DNA of 64,000 bases from Cylindrotheca closterium (GCA_933822405.4 CAKOGP040002313.1:611364-675363); one strand, 5' to 3'. Shown: positions 42,758 through 54,129, counted from the stretch's first letter. The notes: generated by a model from the letters alone, not told the origin. Made by a program: numbers and translations.

Positions 42758-44530
42758 ATGACCAAAAACATACCCATAGCACTCCACAAAGCAGTGTTAC
42801 TGGCAACGCTTGTCCCATTACTAGCGCCGCCAGGAACAGCTGATGCCTTTTCTGCTGGTGTCATATCGGCGCGACATGAGAACCTTCCAACTCCCCAACA
42901 TTGGCCGCTGCATGCTCAAGCAGAGGATGAAAGCAACGGTGCCATATCCGAACCTGCCTTTTCACCTCAACCTCCGGATTTTCCTCCAGTGGTTGACGAG
43001 CAGCTTCAGACTGATCTGATGGAATCTGAACGGCGAATAATGATGTACGAAGCCGAAATCAAGATGGTCCGCGAACAATTGGAAATCAAGCAGGATGAGC
43101 TGCAAGAAGAACGGAATTTCTTTCGGGACGAAAAGTCTTCCTTGATGGGCAAGATTGCCGATTTCACCAACATTTTGGCCCAGAAAGAAAACGAACTCGG
43201 CGAGTTGCAAAAATCGCAATCAGATGTACAACCGAGTGAAGCCAAGATGGAAAAAGTCAATGAATTGGTCGAGGAAGTAAAGCTGTTGTCCAGCGACCTC
43301 GATGCCAAGACTGCCATGTACTTGAATCAACAGAAAACGACGGATGAACTCCGGAAGCGGTTCGAACAAGCCCAGGATAACTTGGAGTTTGAGCAGATGC
43401 GATTTGAAAAGGAAAAGTCAGTTTTACAGGAAGCGATCGAGGAGGAACGCAAGAACTTGAGATCGATGCAACAAAAGATGAATGAAAGCCAAGAATTTTT
43501 CGACACTTCGAAGCAAGAGCTTTTGGATAAGATCAAGAGCGAGGAAGAAAAGTTTCAAAATGCAAAAGCAACTTGGAGTGAAACACAGTCCATGATGGAG
43601 GCAGTCGAACAGGAACTCCGCGCCACAATACAACAAAACGAGGCCTCCATGGAGGAGCGCAAAAAGTTGGAGAACGATGCTAAGGATACCTTGAATGATC
43701 AACTGGATGAAATGCGCAATAATCTAAAACAAGAACAGTCCAATGCGAAACGGACAGTGCAGGAACTTATGGATCAAAAGAAGCAATTCGAACAGGAAAA
43801 GAATGATCTAGAAGATATCATCAAGAAGGAGCGAAACCAAATTGAGAAACTGCGAGTGGGACTCATACAAGAGGAACAAAAGTTTGATAAGGAAAGAATT
43901 CAACTGGAGGAAAAACTCTCGTCGGAAACCGAGAAACTAAAAACCATTGAAGCCGAGCTCATGGAAGAAAAAGACACTTTTTCTAAGGAGAAAGAACAGT
44001 TGGAGAAGAAACTTGAACAAGAGATCCGTGTACGACAACTTAAAAAGCGTGTCATGCACGATCGATACGATGAGATCCGCAAGGAAATGACGGAACTTTG
44101 GGAAAATACCAAGCGACAAGCCAGAAAAGAAGAGGCTCGTCTGAAGAAAAAGTATGAAAAGAAGCTGGCAGGTGTCAAGAAAAATGTACTCCGTCTGGAA
44201 GATGCACTGCAAGAATCGGATGCCACCAATGCAGATCTCACAGCAAAGTTACTCGCAGCCCAAGAGGAAAACAAGGATTTGATTGTAAAGACAGAGCAGT
44301 TGGAAACAAAGTACAAGACTTTGCTAAGGAACCGCGACAGCATCATCGATCAGCAATCAATGATCATCGACGAGCAGACCCAAACAATTGAGCGCTACGA
44401 AAGCAGCTTTAGAGTCTTGGCACAGCTCTCGGCTAAAGTGACGGGCAAGAAGATTCGACAAATCGGGGGATCGGTCAAACGAATATTCCAACAGGATACC
44501 AAGACGGAAAATACAGACATGGATGCTTAG
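42758..44530 (+). CDS. Plastid-type long coiled-coil protein
   Basis: Single exon, 590 aa. The N-terminus is a signal peptide (KAVLLATLVPLLAPPG) followed by ADAFSAG, an ASAF-type plastid motif, so import into the plastid is likely. Residues about 75-545 are almost continuous heptad coiled coil, rich in Glu, Lys and Gln (e.g. ELRKRFEQAQDNLEFEQMRF). A near-repeated phrase EEERKNL/EEEKFQ/EEQKFDKER is seen. The C-terminus is a short basic segment (VTGKKIRQIGGSVKRIFQQ). I do not recognise a named family. A structural role in the plastid envelope or thylakoid organisation is inference only. Confidence 0.82.
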   Translation: MTKNIPIALHKAVLLATLVPLLAPPGTADAFSAGVISARHENLPTPQHWPLHAQAEDESNGAISEPAFSPQPPDFPPVVDEQLQTDLMESERRIMMYEAEIKMVREQLEIKQDELQEERNFFRDEKSSLMGKIADFTNILAQKENELGELQKSQSDVQPSEAKMEKVNELVEEVKLLSSDLDAKTAMYLNQQKTTDELRKRFEQAQDNLEFEQMRFEKEKSVLQEAIEEERKNLRSMQQKMNESQEFFDTSKQELLDKIKSEEEKFQNAKATWSETQSMMEAVEQELRATIQQNEASMEERKKLENDAKDTLNDQLDEMRNNLKQEQSNAKRTVQELMDQKKQFEQEKNDLEDIIKKERNQIEKLRVGLIQEEQKFDKERIQLEEKLSSETEKLKTIEAELMEEKDTFSKEKEQLEKKLEQEIRVRQLKKRVMHDRYDEIRKEMTELWENTKRQARKEEARLKKKYEKKLAGVKKNVLRLEDALQESDATNADLTAKLLAAQEENKDLIVKTEQLETKYKTLLRNRDSIIDQQSMIIDEQTQTIERYESSFRVLAQLSAKVTGKKIRQIGGSVKRIFQQDTKTENTDMDA

Positions 44531-44846
44531 ATTCTTTTCAGCCATGTAAGTATACTAAAAACAACTTTTTGGACTTCATCAATCCTATGAACTGCTGTAG
44601 CTGTTAGTTTATTGGTGGTATATCCGTTCCGTTCCAGCGATATTCCGAGCACTGATAAAATACAGTGCTTGTATTGGTTTCACTTTCCTCCAAAATTCGG
44701 AAGCCGTTGTCGCGCGACCTCACGCGAAAAAAAGCGCGACAGCTAAATCCCGAAACCGGGCAACCGCAGATTGAGTCGACTGCTTTCACCATCTGCATAT
44801 TTGCTGCAACTGTTGTCGTTCATCAACAAAAGCAAAACGATTCAAC
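44531..44846. other. Intergenic region (316 bp)
   Basis: Lies between the coiled-coil gene and CCT4. It contains a GTCGCGCGAC palindrome at about 44708-44717 and a nearby GCGCGAC; no gene was seen. Confidence 0.4.
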
Positions 44847-46552
44847 ATGGCAGGAAGTGGTGATACCTTTCACGACGGATCTAAGGGGAAGGATGTTCGT
44901 ACGTCCAATATTGTGGCTGCCAAGGTAAATCTTCCCTTTAAATTGTTGAAATGATTCCAAAGCATTGGTTTCCTGTCTTTTTCATCATTGGTCCATTGGA
45001 TTCTCACAATTTCCAACCATTGTATTATCGTTTTCTTTAGGCAATTGCCAATGCTGTCAGAACATCCCTTGGACCCCGTGGTATGGACAAACTTTTGCAG
45101 CTCGAAAATGGAGAAATCCTGATTAGCAATGATGGTGCCACAATTTTGAAAAATATGAAGGTCCTGCATCCTGCCGCGAAAATGCTCGTCGATTTGTCAC
45201 AGTCACAAGATATCGAAGCCGGAGATGGTACCACAACTGTCGTTGTCTTGGCGGGAGCCTTGTTGAATTCTTGTTCCGCACTATTGGCCAAGGGTATCCA
45301 CCCCACTGCGATTGCCAATTCCTTTATGAATGCTGCCGACAAGGCTTGCGAAATATTGGAAGGCATTTCTAAGCCTGTTGACTTGGCGGATAGAGAGTCA
45401 CTCTTGTCATCAGTGGATACATGCCTCAGTAGTAAGGTTGTTGGTCAAAACTCGGAGGTTCTTTCGCCAATTGCAGTCGACTCTGTGTTGGGTGTGTTGG
45501 AGGATATCGAAAAGTCGCGGTCGGTGGATCTGAGGGATATCCGATTGGTGCAACAGATGGGAGGAACAGTCGATGACACAGAACTAGTTGAAGGTCTTGT
45601 TTTAACAAAGGGGTCATCCAAAACTGGTGGTGGACCATCGTCCATGAATAACGCCAAGGTTGCCTTGATTCAATATTGCTTATCAGCACCCAAGACCGAC
45701 ATGGACAACAACGTGGTTGTCAGTGACTACGCAGCAATGGATCGCATTCTGAGAGAAGAGAGAAAATACATCTTGCAACAGTGTAAAGCTATCAAAAAGT
45801 CGGGGGCCAATGTTGTGCTGATTCAAAAATCAATTCTGAGAGACGCATACAATGAATTGTCTCTGCATTTCTTGGCCAAGATGGGCATGTTGGTCGTTAC
45901 TGATATTGATAGAGCTGATATCGAATTCATTTGCCGAACCCTTGGATGCACGCCAGTGGCCCATCCCGATCAAATGACGGCTGATAAGCTTGGAAGCGCC
46001 GAATTGGTTGCTGACGTTTTCATGGAAGGTGGTTCCAATAAGGTGGTCAAGTTCACTGGCGTCAAGAACCTTGGAAACACCATGACTGTCCTGTTGCGTG
46101 GATCCAATGAATTTGTGTTGGGAGAAGCCGAGAGGAGTTTGCACGATGCTCAATGCGTGGTTCGATCGTTGGTGAAGAAGAGATTTTTGATTGCTGGTGG
46201 TGGTGCTGCCGAAACTGAAGTCTCACTGAAATTGATGGAATACTCAAATGAATTGACGGGCATGGATGCCTACTGCTTCCAGGCTTTTGCAGATGCCTTG
46301 GAAGTCATCCCTTACACTTTGGCTGAGAACGCCGGAATGAAGCCAATTGAAGTTGTCACAGAGCTTCGCAAACAACACGCGGAAGGCATTACTGGAGCTG
46401 GTATCAATGTGAAGAAGGGAAAAGTAACAGACATGTACGCAATGAATGTTGTTCAACCACTATTGGTGTCGACATCGGCTATTCAACTGGCAACAGAAAC
46501 AGTATGTATGCTGATGAAGGTTGATGATCTTGTTATTGTTGCTAGAGCATAG
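44847..46552 (+). CDS. CCT4: T-complex protein 1 subunit delta (CCT4 chaperonin)
   Basis: Two exons, 44847-44924 and 45041-46552 (intron 44925-45040, GTAAAT...TAG), 529 aa. Exon 1 codes for [20 protein letters not shown]... and joins AAK to [19 protein letters not shown]. It is one of eight subunits of the cytosolic chaperonin that folds actin and tubulin. ATP-site motifs: [17 protein letters not shown] and [15 protein letters not shown]. The apical segment [23 protein letters not shown] is typical of the delta subunit. [14 protein letters not shown] and the C-terminal [10 protein letters not shown] complete the equatorial domain. Length is normal and all key residues are intact. Confidence 0.96.
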
Positions 46553-46614
46553 GAATAATAATAGAAGTGAACAAAGATCTATCACATATCGCATTATATA
46601 ATACAGTAATCAAT

Positions 46615-47272
46615 CTAATAGCCGACAGAGACAGAACAACAAACTACTACCATGTCGTCACCCTGATCCCCGAGGGAATCGATTGCTAAAGGGCAACGAA
46701 GTCAGGGCCTTGGACTCGACAAAAGAACAAGAACGCTACAATAGCAACGTACCTATGCCACTGGGAGCGACCATTCCACCGTCCTGGAGTTGAAAGCGAA
46801 TTGATCCGTAAGGAAACACTTCGGCTACTTTTTCCAAATCCAAAGTGCTACGATACTTGGGAGGGACCGCAAGCAAAACATCAAGCTTGAGACAGTCGTA
46901 TCCTCCTGGTACTAGTCGATTCACGGATGGAATGCTGTTGAACTCGATTGCGTTCCTACAAGCTCGAACTATGAATTTCAAATTGTTAGAGACACTCACT
47001 GCTATATCAGTATGCATAGAAAATTATCCGAATAACAACGTACCAGCGGCCTTCGTGGCATTTTGCCCATGAGAATCATTCCCAAAGCCACATTCAATAA
47101 ACAAAAGATTCTCGATATGAGGATCGCCTTCGATACGATCTGAGGACATTTTCGTCTCCGTATTTCTGTACGATGACTTCAATTTGCTATTGGTGGGATC
47201 AATCACAAAGGAGTTTGCTGTACTTCGTAGCAGCAATGCACAAAAATAGAGGCATATGAGATGGGGTCGCAT
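46615..47272 (-). CDS. Lin0512-family protein with N-terminal signal peptide
   Basis: Three exons on the minus strand, 47272-47044, 46968-46753 and 46685-46615 (introns 46969-47043 and 46686-46752, both GTACGT donors), 171 aa. Splicing yields LFIECGFGNDSHGQNATKAA joined to VRACRNAIEFNSIPSVNRL, then VPPKYRSTLDLEKVAEVFPYG, then IDSLGDQGDDMVVVCCSVSVGY. This is the pattern of the small Lin0512 family, of unknown function, best known in bacteria. The N-terminus MRPHLICLYFCALLLRSTANSF looks like a signal peptide plus ASAF-like Phe, so a plastid or secretory location is likely. It is convergent with CCT4 (62 bp) and divergent from the beta-oxidation gene (109 bp). Confidence 0.78.
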
Positions 47273-47381
47273 CTTTGGTTGTTGATGGATCAGGAAGAAA
47301 GATGTGGCGAATGTCCGGGTTTCCTCTGGATCGTAAATTGCAACCGACCGACGTCAACAAACTGATAGACTGAAGACGAAG
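47273..47381. promoter_or_regulatory. Compact bidirectional promoter region (109 bp)
   Basis: Only 109 bp separate the start codons of the Lin0512 gene (-) and the beta-oxidation gene (+). It must hold both 5'UTRs and any shared promoter. An ACGTCA hexamer is at 47351-47356. Function inferred from arrangement. Confidence 0.45.
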
Positions 47382-49744
47382 ATGACAGTTCACATCATTG
47401 ACTTTTCCAGGGCCAGTTCCAACCCATTAAATCCTTTGGGACTCAACCTGAGAAAACACATCTGGGAAGAGCTGGACAAAGCTTTAAATAATGAGGAAGT
47501 TACAAGCGTTCTGCTGACGGGAGGGAAATCAGGTAATTTCTCAGCTGGAGCAGATATCAAGGAATTTTCGCAGCTGGATAGTGTTGCTACGGGTACCAAC
47601 GTGTACTCGCTGGTGGATGTGGTTGACAAGATTGAGAACTTTTCAAAGCCGATTGTTGCTGCAATTAGTGGCGTCGCCTTGGGTGGTGGATTGGAGGTTG
47701 CTTTGAGTTCGCACTATCGCATCGCTAACAAATCGAGCAAATTCGGTCTGCCAGAAGTAAATGTTGGTGTCATCCCAGGTGCAGGTGGAACCCAAAGGCT
47801 TCCTCGATTGGTTGGGTTTCAAACAGCTTTGACAATGATTCTCACTGGAAAGCCAATCAAGGCTGAAAAAGCAAAGCAATCCGGGCTTGTGGACCACATC
47901 ACATCGAATGGCGAATCTGTCTTGACCTCTGGAATCAAATGGGCAGAATGGGCAGCTCTCATGCCACTAGTTGGTCGTAGAGTGGGATCGTTGAAGATCA
48001 AGGAGACCGTCGAGGAAGTGGAGATAATTGCTTCCGTAGCAGGAAAGAGGTTGCCACCTCAAAATAAAGGGGGACAAGGGCTTCGTGCTGCTATTGAGGC
48101 TACAAAAGCATGCACCAAGCCAATCAAGGAAGGTTGTACTGTCGAATTAAACCTCTTCCTACAGACTCTTGCCGGTGAAGAAGGTAAAGCCAAACGACAT
48201 GCCTTTTTCGCAGTTCGAAAGGCTCAGAAGCCACTCGGAAAGCCTCCGTCCCAACATCCTCTCCTCCAAAAGTCTGTGGCGTCAGAGACTGTTGCGGTTG
48301 TGGGCGCTGGGTTGATGGGAAGTGGTATATGTATGGTCCTTCTACAAGCCGGGTTCACTGTTTACCTTGTAGACGTATACAAGGAATCGTTGGACAAGGG
48401 TGTTGCTTTCCTGAGGGGCACTATCCAATCCTATGTCAAACGTGGACGGATGACAGAGGAGATCGCCGCCAAGATGCTAAAGTCGATGAAGCCAACCCAA
48501 AAGTTCGAGGACCTTGCGGCTTGCTCACTCGTGGTCGAAGCTGTGATTGAAGACATGAAGATCAAGAAGAAGATCTTTTCATCATTGGATAAGATTACTT
48601 CACCAAGCTGCATCATTCTCAGTAACACTTCTACTCTCGATATCGATGAAATGGCTTCTGCTGTTTCCCCACAACGTCAGTCTCAGTTTGCTGGTTGGCA
48701 TTTCTTCTCACCTGCACACATTATGAAGCTAGTCGAAATAGTTGCTGGAAAGGCAACATCACCTGCTACAATTTGTGTTTTGCAGAGTTTGACTCGGCGC
48801 ATTGGCAAGATTGGTGTGGTAGTTGGCAACTGCGATGGTTTTGTAGGCAACCGTATGCTCATCTCGTACAGTGCCGAAACTGCGCTGTTACTTGAAGAAG
48901 GTGCCGGGTCGGTTCCTACCATTGACAAAGCCTTTATTAATTTCGGGATGGCGATGGGTCCTCTTCAGATGGGTGACATGGCTGGTCTAGATATTGGCTA
49001 CAATATCCGAAAGCAAAGAGGTTGGATTGGTGGTGGGACTGCTGCCAGAAGTATGCCAAAACCTGCACGCTACCCAGAAGTTGCTGATGTAATCGTCGCA
49101 GACTACAAGCGTCTTGGGCAAAAATCTGGAAAGGTGAGATCAATTCAGCGTCATGACACTGCATTCGTCGAAAACTGTTTCTCAGTAAAATCATTTTGTA
49201 CTTTCCAGGGATGGTACGACTATGACAAAAATATTGGCAAGGGACGCAAGCCTTTGCCAAGCAAAGAAGTTGATGCTCTTGTCCGCAGATACGTAAAACA
49301 TGGCAGCAAGTCTCTTGCAGAAAAGGAAATTATCGAACGAGTTCTGTTTCCACTTGTCAATGAAGGATTCAAGTGCCTAGAGGAGGGTGTTGCACAGCAG
49401 CCCTCGGATATTGATGTGGTGTATCTATATGGTTATGGATGGCCAGTTTTTCATGGTGGTGAGTGAAACAGAGTAAAGGGTCAACCATGAATGTTTGGTT
49501 TCTGCTGCTAACTTGCTTTTTTTACTTGATTCTTTCAGGACCCATGTATTGGGCAGACCATCAAGTAGGATTGGAGTACATGTTATCTCGCCTTCGAACG
49601 TTTGCAAAACAATTCCCAGACACGGATTACTACCAACCAAGCAAATTGCTAGAAACTTGCGTTACAATGCAAGTAACAGTCGAGCAATACTTTGAACTTG
49701 GTATCAACAAGCGTCAGACTGGTGGTCTAGTTGCTAAACTATAA
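47382..49744 (+). CDS. Peroxisomal multifunctional enzyme: enoyl-CoA hydratase/isomerase-3-hydroxyacyl-CoA dehydrogenase
   Basis: Three exons, 47382-49133, 49209-49458 and 49539-49744, 735 aa. Intron 1 (75 nt) has no in-frame stop but is flanked by GTGAGA and CAG, and splicing restores GQKSGKGWYDYD. The N-terminal crotonase domain has SAGADIKEF, VALGGGLEVALSSHYRIA and LPEVNVGVIPGAGGTQRLPR, with both catalytic Glu. The dehydrogenase has the NAD loop VVGAGLMGSGI and the catalytic HFFSPAHIMKLVEIV (His...Glu). It catalyses steps two and three of fatty acid beta-oxidation. The last three residues are AKL, a PTS1 variant, so peroxisomal. Length matches the animal and plant MFE-1 type. Confidence 0.94.
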
Positions 49745-49817
49745 AACGAAAAATGAACTAGCTACTGCTGTACCTACCTACAGAACTTAGTTGGCACATA
49801 ATGATTCGATGAGTGAC

Positions 49818-49825
49818 TGACGTCA
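49818..49825. promoter_or_regulatory. CRE-like palindrome TGACGTCA
   Basis: A perfect 8-bp bZIP/CRE palindrome 89 bp before the start of the membrane protein gene at 49914. Position is promoter-like; function is not shown. Confidence 0.35.
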
Positions 49826-49913
49826 CACACGTCTCATTAGAACACTTTCCGAGAAAGGAATTTCTGTTGTCCATCAAAAACGTCATTGTCATAAATCGCC
49901 ATTCAACATCACT

Positions 49914-50882
49914 ATGACATCTATAACCGACAACGGCAAAAAAGCTGAAGAAGTAGCAAGTGGCATTCCACCATGGCACGCGCAATTATTCATTGGGAGT
50001 TTATTAGCTATCTCTGTACAGAATCTGCCGTCGAGGGCCTCCCTTGACCAAGTAGCGACGATTGAAGCGTTAACCGCCCCGGTGCTCCCCAACGTTTTCT
50101 CGCTCAAGAGCCTGGGAATTGTCCGTCTTTCAATCGCTGCATCGATATGGATTGTCATGTTCTTCATTGCGGTGATTTCAGATGGATGGAAGATACATAC
50201 AGTCTACAAGCCACAAACAAAGTTGAAGAAATCTGTGATCCACATGAAAGGAATTCGAACGTTCTTCCCGTTCACTTCGTGGTCCTGGATTTTGCTGGGA
50301 CTCTATTTTTCCATCAACGGATACATTGCACTCACCGTGGAGGCTGGAGCACCAGAGAAGATTCAACCTTGGATGTTGAGAGCGGCCTCGATTCTCTTTG
50401 AAATTTCGGCACCCTTTGCGTTGTTGGTCTCTGCAGTCATTCGCTATGCAATTTGGCCAGCGGTTTTAAAGTCAGGAAAACCCCACGCGCTTGACAGCTT
50501 CCGAAATCAAATGATGCACAACATGAACGCAGTCTACGCCCTCAGTGAAATGGCATTACTAGGTGGCCCTGCAATGAATTTTTCCCACATTTCACTGCCC
50601 TGCTTTGTTGGCTGTTGTTACATTCTCTTCGCATGGTCGGCTGCTCACTTTTTGGGGAAGGCTGGGACGACACCAGGACCTCAGTATCAGTACTTTTTCT
50701 TGGACACAACTCTTGGGAAGGCAACAACAATCTCATTGGCAGTTCTTTTGGTTGTGCTGATGACATTCTTTGCTTTCTTTGTTGGAATTAGCGCACTTGT
50801 AAATCTTTCTGGTGGGAACCTAATTCTCAACTCCCTCGCTGTCATACTGGTATCTAGTCTAGTGTGCAAGGTGAAGGCATAA
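49914..50882 (+). CDS. Multi-pass membrane protein, possibly FAR-17a/AIG1-like
   Basis: Single exon, 322 aa. Membrane segments are visible near residues 70-90 (SIAASIWIVMFFIAVIS), 125-140 (WILLGLYFSINGYIAL), 160-180 (FEISAPFALLVSAVIRYAIW), 215-245, and two at the C-terminus (ISLAVLLVVLMTFFAFFVG; LNSLAVILVSSLV). The segment HNMNAVYALSEMALLGG followed by FVGCCYILFAWSAAH and PQYQYFFLDTTLG resembles the order His...Glu...Tyr-rich helix...W/YPFL in AIG1/FAR-17a lipid hydrolases. That assignment is tentative. An ATG with no better upstream start was used. Cellular membrane unknown; there is no cleavable signal. Confidence 0.7.
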   Translation: MTSITDNGKKAEEVASGIPPWHAQLFIGSLLAISVQNLPSRASLDQVATIEALTAPVLPNVFSLKSLGIVRLSIAASIWIVMFFIAVISDGWKIHTVYKPQTKLKKSVIHMKGIRTFFPFTSWSWILLGLYFSINGYIALTVEAGAPEKIQPWMLRAASILFEISAPFALLVSAVIRYAIWPAVLKSGKPHALDSFRNQMMHNMNAVYALSEMALLGGPAMNFSHISLPCFVGCCYILFAWSAAHFLGKAGTTPGPQYQYFFLDTTLGKATTISLAVLLVVLMTFFAFFVGISALVNLSGGNLILNSLAVILVSSLVCKVKA

Positions 50883-51288
50883 GGCATAATGACTGCTGGT
50901 GCGATTTGATTGGAAACTGTGAAATAAGTCAAATGTAATTGCGATAGAGTTAAACATCATGCTGACGATTCTTCAGTTGTCTACAAGTCGAGCTAAAGCC
51001 TTTATTTTTCATTGTCAGCCTGTTCTCAAATCCATTTACCGGAAGGTACCTTCCCTGGTACTATGATCGAGACGAAGTGTCATTGGAAACTCCAATCACC
51101 AGTTCTGGGTCACGGTATTGTCATTTGATGAATGTCGCGCAATACTCCTGTTTTAGTTAGGCTAGTCTTCACAGTTTATGGAGACTACTTCCTTTGTTGG
51201 CTGAGTTGTGGTGGAATATCCCTCCGAAGTCAACAAGGAAAAGCACTTCAGTCGAACGAGTCAATCCAATGCCATTCCGAATCATCCC
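50883..51288. other. Intergenic region (406 bp)
   Basis: Lies between the membrane protein and the SDR gene. It contains GGTACC and TGGTAC copies within 51046-51062. An open frame runs in from 51208 but has no ATG until 51289. Confidence 0.4.
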
Positions 51289-52350
51289 ATGCAATCTCAA
51301 TCATATCATGCACAGAAAACGAAACAAAAACGCATGATGATGTCGGCCATCGGATATGTCATGGCAGCAGGCGCCACTGCTTTGGCCATTACCTTTGCCA
51401 AAATTGACGCTAATCCATCTCTATTTATCACTGATTTCATGGCCTCAGAACGACGGAAGATGGAGTATTTTGATCGCAAGACAATGTGGATCACTGGTGC
51501 ATCCAGTGGGATTGGAGCTCAGATGGCAATGCAACTTTCTAGGTATGGTGTCAACCTGATTCTATCTGCTCGTTCAGAGGAGAAGTTGAATGATGTTGCG
51601 CAAGCCTGTCGAGAAGCTTCGGATAAGAACAATGCCATTTCCGTCCTTCCACTCGACATGACTTGTTCTGAGGAGGAACTTGAACTGGCAGTGGACAAGG
51701 TGATGGAGATTATTGGCAATGGAAGCTTGGATTTTGTAGTGATGAACGCTGGAAAAGGTCAATTGAAGCTGGAAAATACCATGACGAAAAAAGAGACGGA
51801 AGAATTGTTCCTGATAAATGCAGTTGCTCCAATATCATTGACGCAATTGTTATTGCGAAAAAAAATTCTACGAGCGGACAGGGGGAAGAATCTAATGGTG
51901 ACGTCTTCTGTTGGTGGAAAGTACGGACTGCCTTTGTCAGCTTCCTATGCTGCTTCTAAGCACGCTCTCCATGGCTATTTCGATTCGCTGAAAGCAGAGT
52001 GTCCATGGTTGCGTATTGATCTTGTCTGCCCTGGACCTATTGATACTGCCTTTCATTACAGCAAAGAAGGACAAGAGAACGCAAAGGAAACAAAGTCTGA
52101 TGTACGAGAAATGAAAATGCCTGTTGACCGGTGCGCTCAATTGATGGTTTCAAGTTTTCTTGTGAAAGGAGGAGGGGAGCATTATATCGCCGAACAACCA
52201 AGTCTAATCGGGTTGTACATCAAGCAACTATTTCCTGGCCTATTTCAAGTCATGCTTGGAAAGGTAGCATCCCTTCGCATCCAAGCCTGGAAGGAGGGAT
52301 TGAATCTTTATGATCCTCAGACTTGGAAAGACATGAGAAAACGAAAGTAG
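51289..52350 (+). CDS. Membrane-anchored short-chain dehydrogenase/reductase (DHRS7-like)
   Basis: Single exon, 353 aa from the ATG at 51289; another in-frame ATG cluster begins at 51334 (MMMSAIGYVM). A hydrophobic segment (IGYVMAAGATALAITFA) at the N-terminus is a likely membrane anchor. Classical SDR signatures: nucleotide loop TGASSGIG, structural NAG (VMNAGKG), catalytic Ser in VTSSVGG, and YAASK with Tyr and Lys. CPGPIDTAF follows the active site as usual. It probably reduces or oxidises a hydrophobic alcohol or ketone with NADP(H); the SARSEEKL start after the second strand fits NADP preference. Substrate unknown. Similar in layout to animal DHRS7 and plant membrane SDRs. Confidence 0.88.
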   Translation: MQSQSYHAQKTKQKRMMMSAIGYVMAAGATALAITFAKIDANPSLFITDFMASERRKMEYFDRKTMWITGASSGIGAQMAMQLSRYGVNLILSARSEEKLNDVAQACREASDKNNAISVLPLDMTCSEEELELAVDKVMEIIGNGSLDFVVMNAGKGQLKLENTMTKKETEELFLINAVAPISLTQLLLRKKILRADRGKNLMVTSSVGGKYGLPLSASYAASKHALHGYFDSLKAECPWLRIDLVCPGPIDTAFHYSKEGQENAKETKSDVREMKMPVDRCAQLMVSSFLVKGGGEHYIAEQPSLIGLYIKQLFPGLFQVMLGKVASLRIQAWKEGLNLYDPQTWKDMRKRK

Positions 52351-52540
52351 AAGCAAGACTTGCACAGATTGAATTTGAATCTGAATCATATTAGTCGACT
52401 TTGGTTTTATACGTCATTTATATTTGCCAACGAACGACGGACGTTATCCATGACATTTGAACTTCAAACTAGTCTCCAAGCTGTCGTTTTTCAAGAACAA
52501 AAGATACTGCAACACTGCAACACCCCCAACCGAAAGAACC

Positions 52541-54129
52541 ATGTCTTTTCGAATGCTCTTGTCTACACTCTTGTCACTCCTTGCCTTAGAGGCTACCATT
52601 GCCTTCCATCATCCTCTAACCACGAATCAACGCCATTCGTCACAAAGGCAATCATTTTTTAGTCAACCTGAAAACTATCGACGACTTGCAACGACGACAT
52701 CCTTACGATCGGAAAGTGCAGAAGATGGTTCGTCTGGGGGACTCATGTCCATGGGTGACTCGATAAAATCTCAATTAGCTTCAGCGTTTTCGGCTTTGGA
52801 CGAAACTGATCAATACGATGCCGTTTTGACAGGACTTTGCGCAAAAATTCTGGATCAGCCATCGGAAGATCTAGCTCAAGTTTCCGAAGCTTTGCAAGAT
52901 CCGATTCAATTGATGGAAGAAATGAACGCAAGAAGAATCAAGGCAGGTAGCCGATCTCTCATGGCACTCATCGATGTAAGTCATTTCCGTTAGCTGGGAA
53001 CTGAAGTGCAAGTGAGTGAGTTGGTGACTAACTCATTCCTATGTTATCAAAATCTCGTTGTATTTGTGATTTCTACAGGCTGCAGTGACTTCGCAAGATG
53101 CCAAACTCGTCGGCAAGATTTTGTCCTTGGGAGCTCGAAATGGAAGAATTGCCCTATTTGGTAACTTGCAAACTGATTTTCTCCCACTTCCTACGGCTCG
53201 CATGTCCAAAGTCCGTTGCCCCGATGGTGTCACTAGAACAAGAGGAGAACGCTTGGATTTGCTTCCTGATATCCCAACCGACGAGAGAGAGAAGGAAATT
53301 ACTAGCGCCTTAATCGTTGGCAGTATTTTGGCTTTTTGTGGGACTGTAAACGTTTTGGGAATGGACGAGATTTCACCTGCCACCAACTTTGTAAGTATAT
53401 ACAAATGTAACATGCATTCCAATGAGGTCTTGAGAAATTTGCACTGATGAGATGGAATTCTCTTCTTAGGTCTGGTTCCTGATTCTCACCGTTGGAGCAC
53501 TCGACAACTTTTATGATATCATCAAATTTGCCGTCAAGAATATTGCACGAGACAAGCTAGGAGATTTGCCAAAGGAATTGCCACTTTCCTTGGGTTCGGG
53601 ACAAGTATCAGGGACTGTTGTCAAGGGATTCAATCGAGTATTGAAGGTAGACACCGAACGGGAGTGCGAATGCGAGGCAGCCTCTTTCTTCATGGCATAT
53701 TCTCTTGGACTTCCATGCTTTTCCTTCCGTCCCAATGCTTTGGAAGCTGCCGTGTTGGTAGCAGAGTCGAATCAAAGTAACAACGATCTTGATCCCCTCC
53801 TCACCAACACTGGGATAATGAAAGTGCTTGTGTGGCTCATGGCACCTGTAGCAATGGAGAGCATTAAGCATCCGGAATTGATTCACTCAGACCCTCGAGA
53901 AGCAGAAGGTTTCCTCTCCAGACTGCAGCGATCTAATCTCATTGACAATGATGCTCTCTGGTGGCTACAAGAAGGACCCGAAGAGGTAGAAGACATGCTC
54001 AAATGGGCCTACACCGAAGCCGACCTGATGCTCCGAACGAACATGGATAAGGTTACGGAAATATCAAAGCGATTGACGGGTGGAGCAGCCACTGTTGCCG
54101 ATTGTGTTGCTGCCACCGAGGAGTGGTGA
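52541..54129 (+). CDS. Plastid-targeted conserved-type membrane protein of unknown function
   Basis: Three exons, 52541-52975, 53079-53390 and 53470-54129 (introns 52976-53078 and 53391-53469, GTAAGT donors), 468 aa. Signal peptide MSFRMLLSTLLSLLALEATIAFHHP ends in IAF, an ASAF-like plastid signal. An alpha-helical region follows (DQYDAVLTGLCAKILDQP...), then DAAVTSQDAKLVGKILSLGA, two hydrophobic segments (SALIVGSILAFCGTVNVLG; VWFLILTVGALDNFYDIIKF), and a region ECECEAASFFMAYSLGLPC with FRPNALEAAVLVAES. The tail is helical. No family is recognised; presumed thylakoid or envelope protein. The exons join in frame at every junction. Confidence 0.78.

Noticed and set aside
49463..49744. Separate small ORF after the beta-oxidation enzyme
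   Set aside because: Its 3' part is exon 3 of that gene: splicing at 49459-49538 restores FHGGPMYWADHQVG and the AKL peroxisomal end.
51208..51288. Longer N-terminus for the SDR gene
   Set aside because: The frame is open but begins at GTG and has no ATG; the hydrophobic anchor is explained from the ATG at 51289 or 51334.
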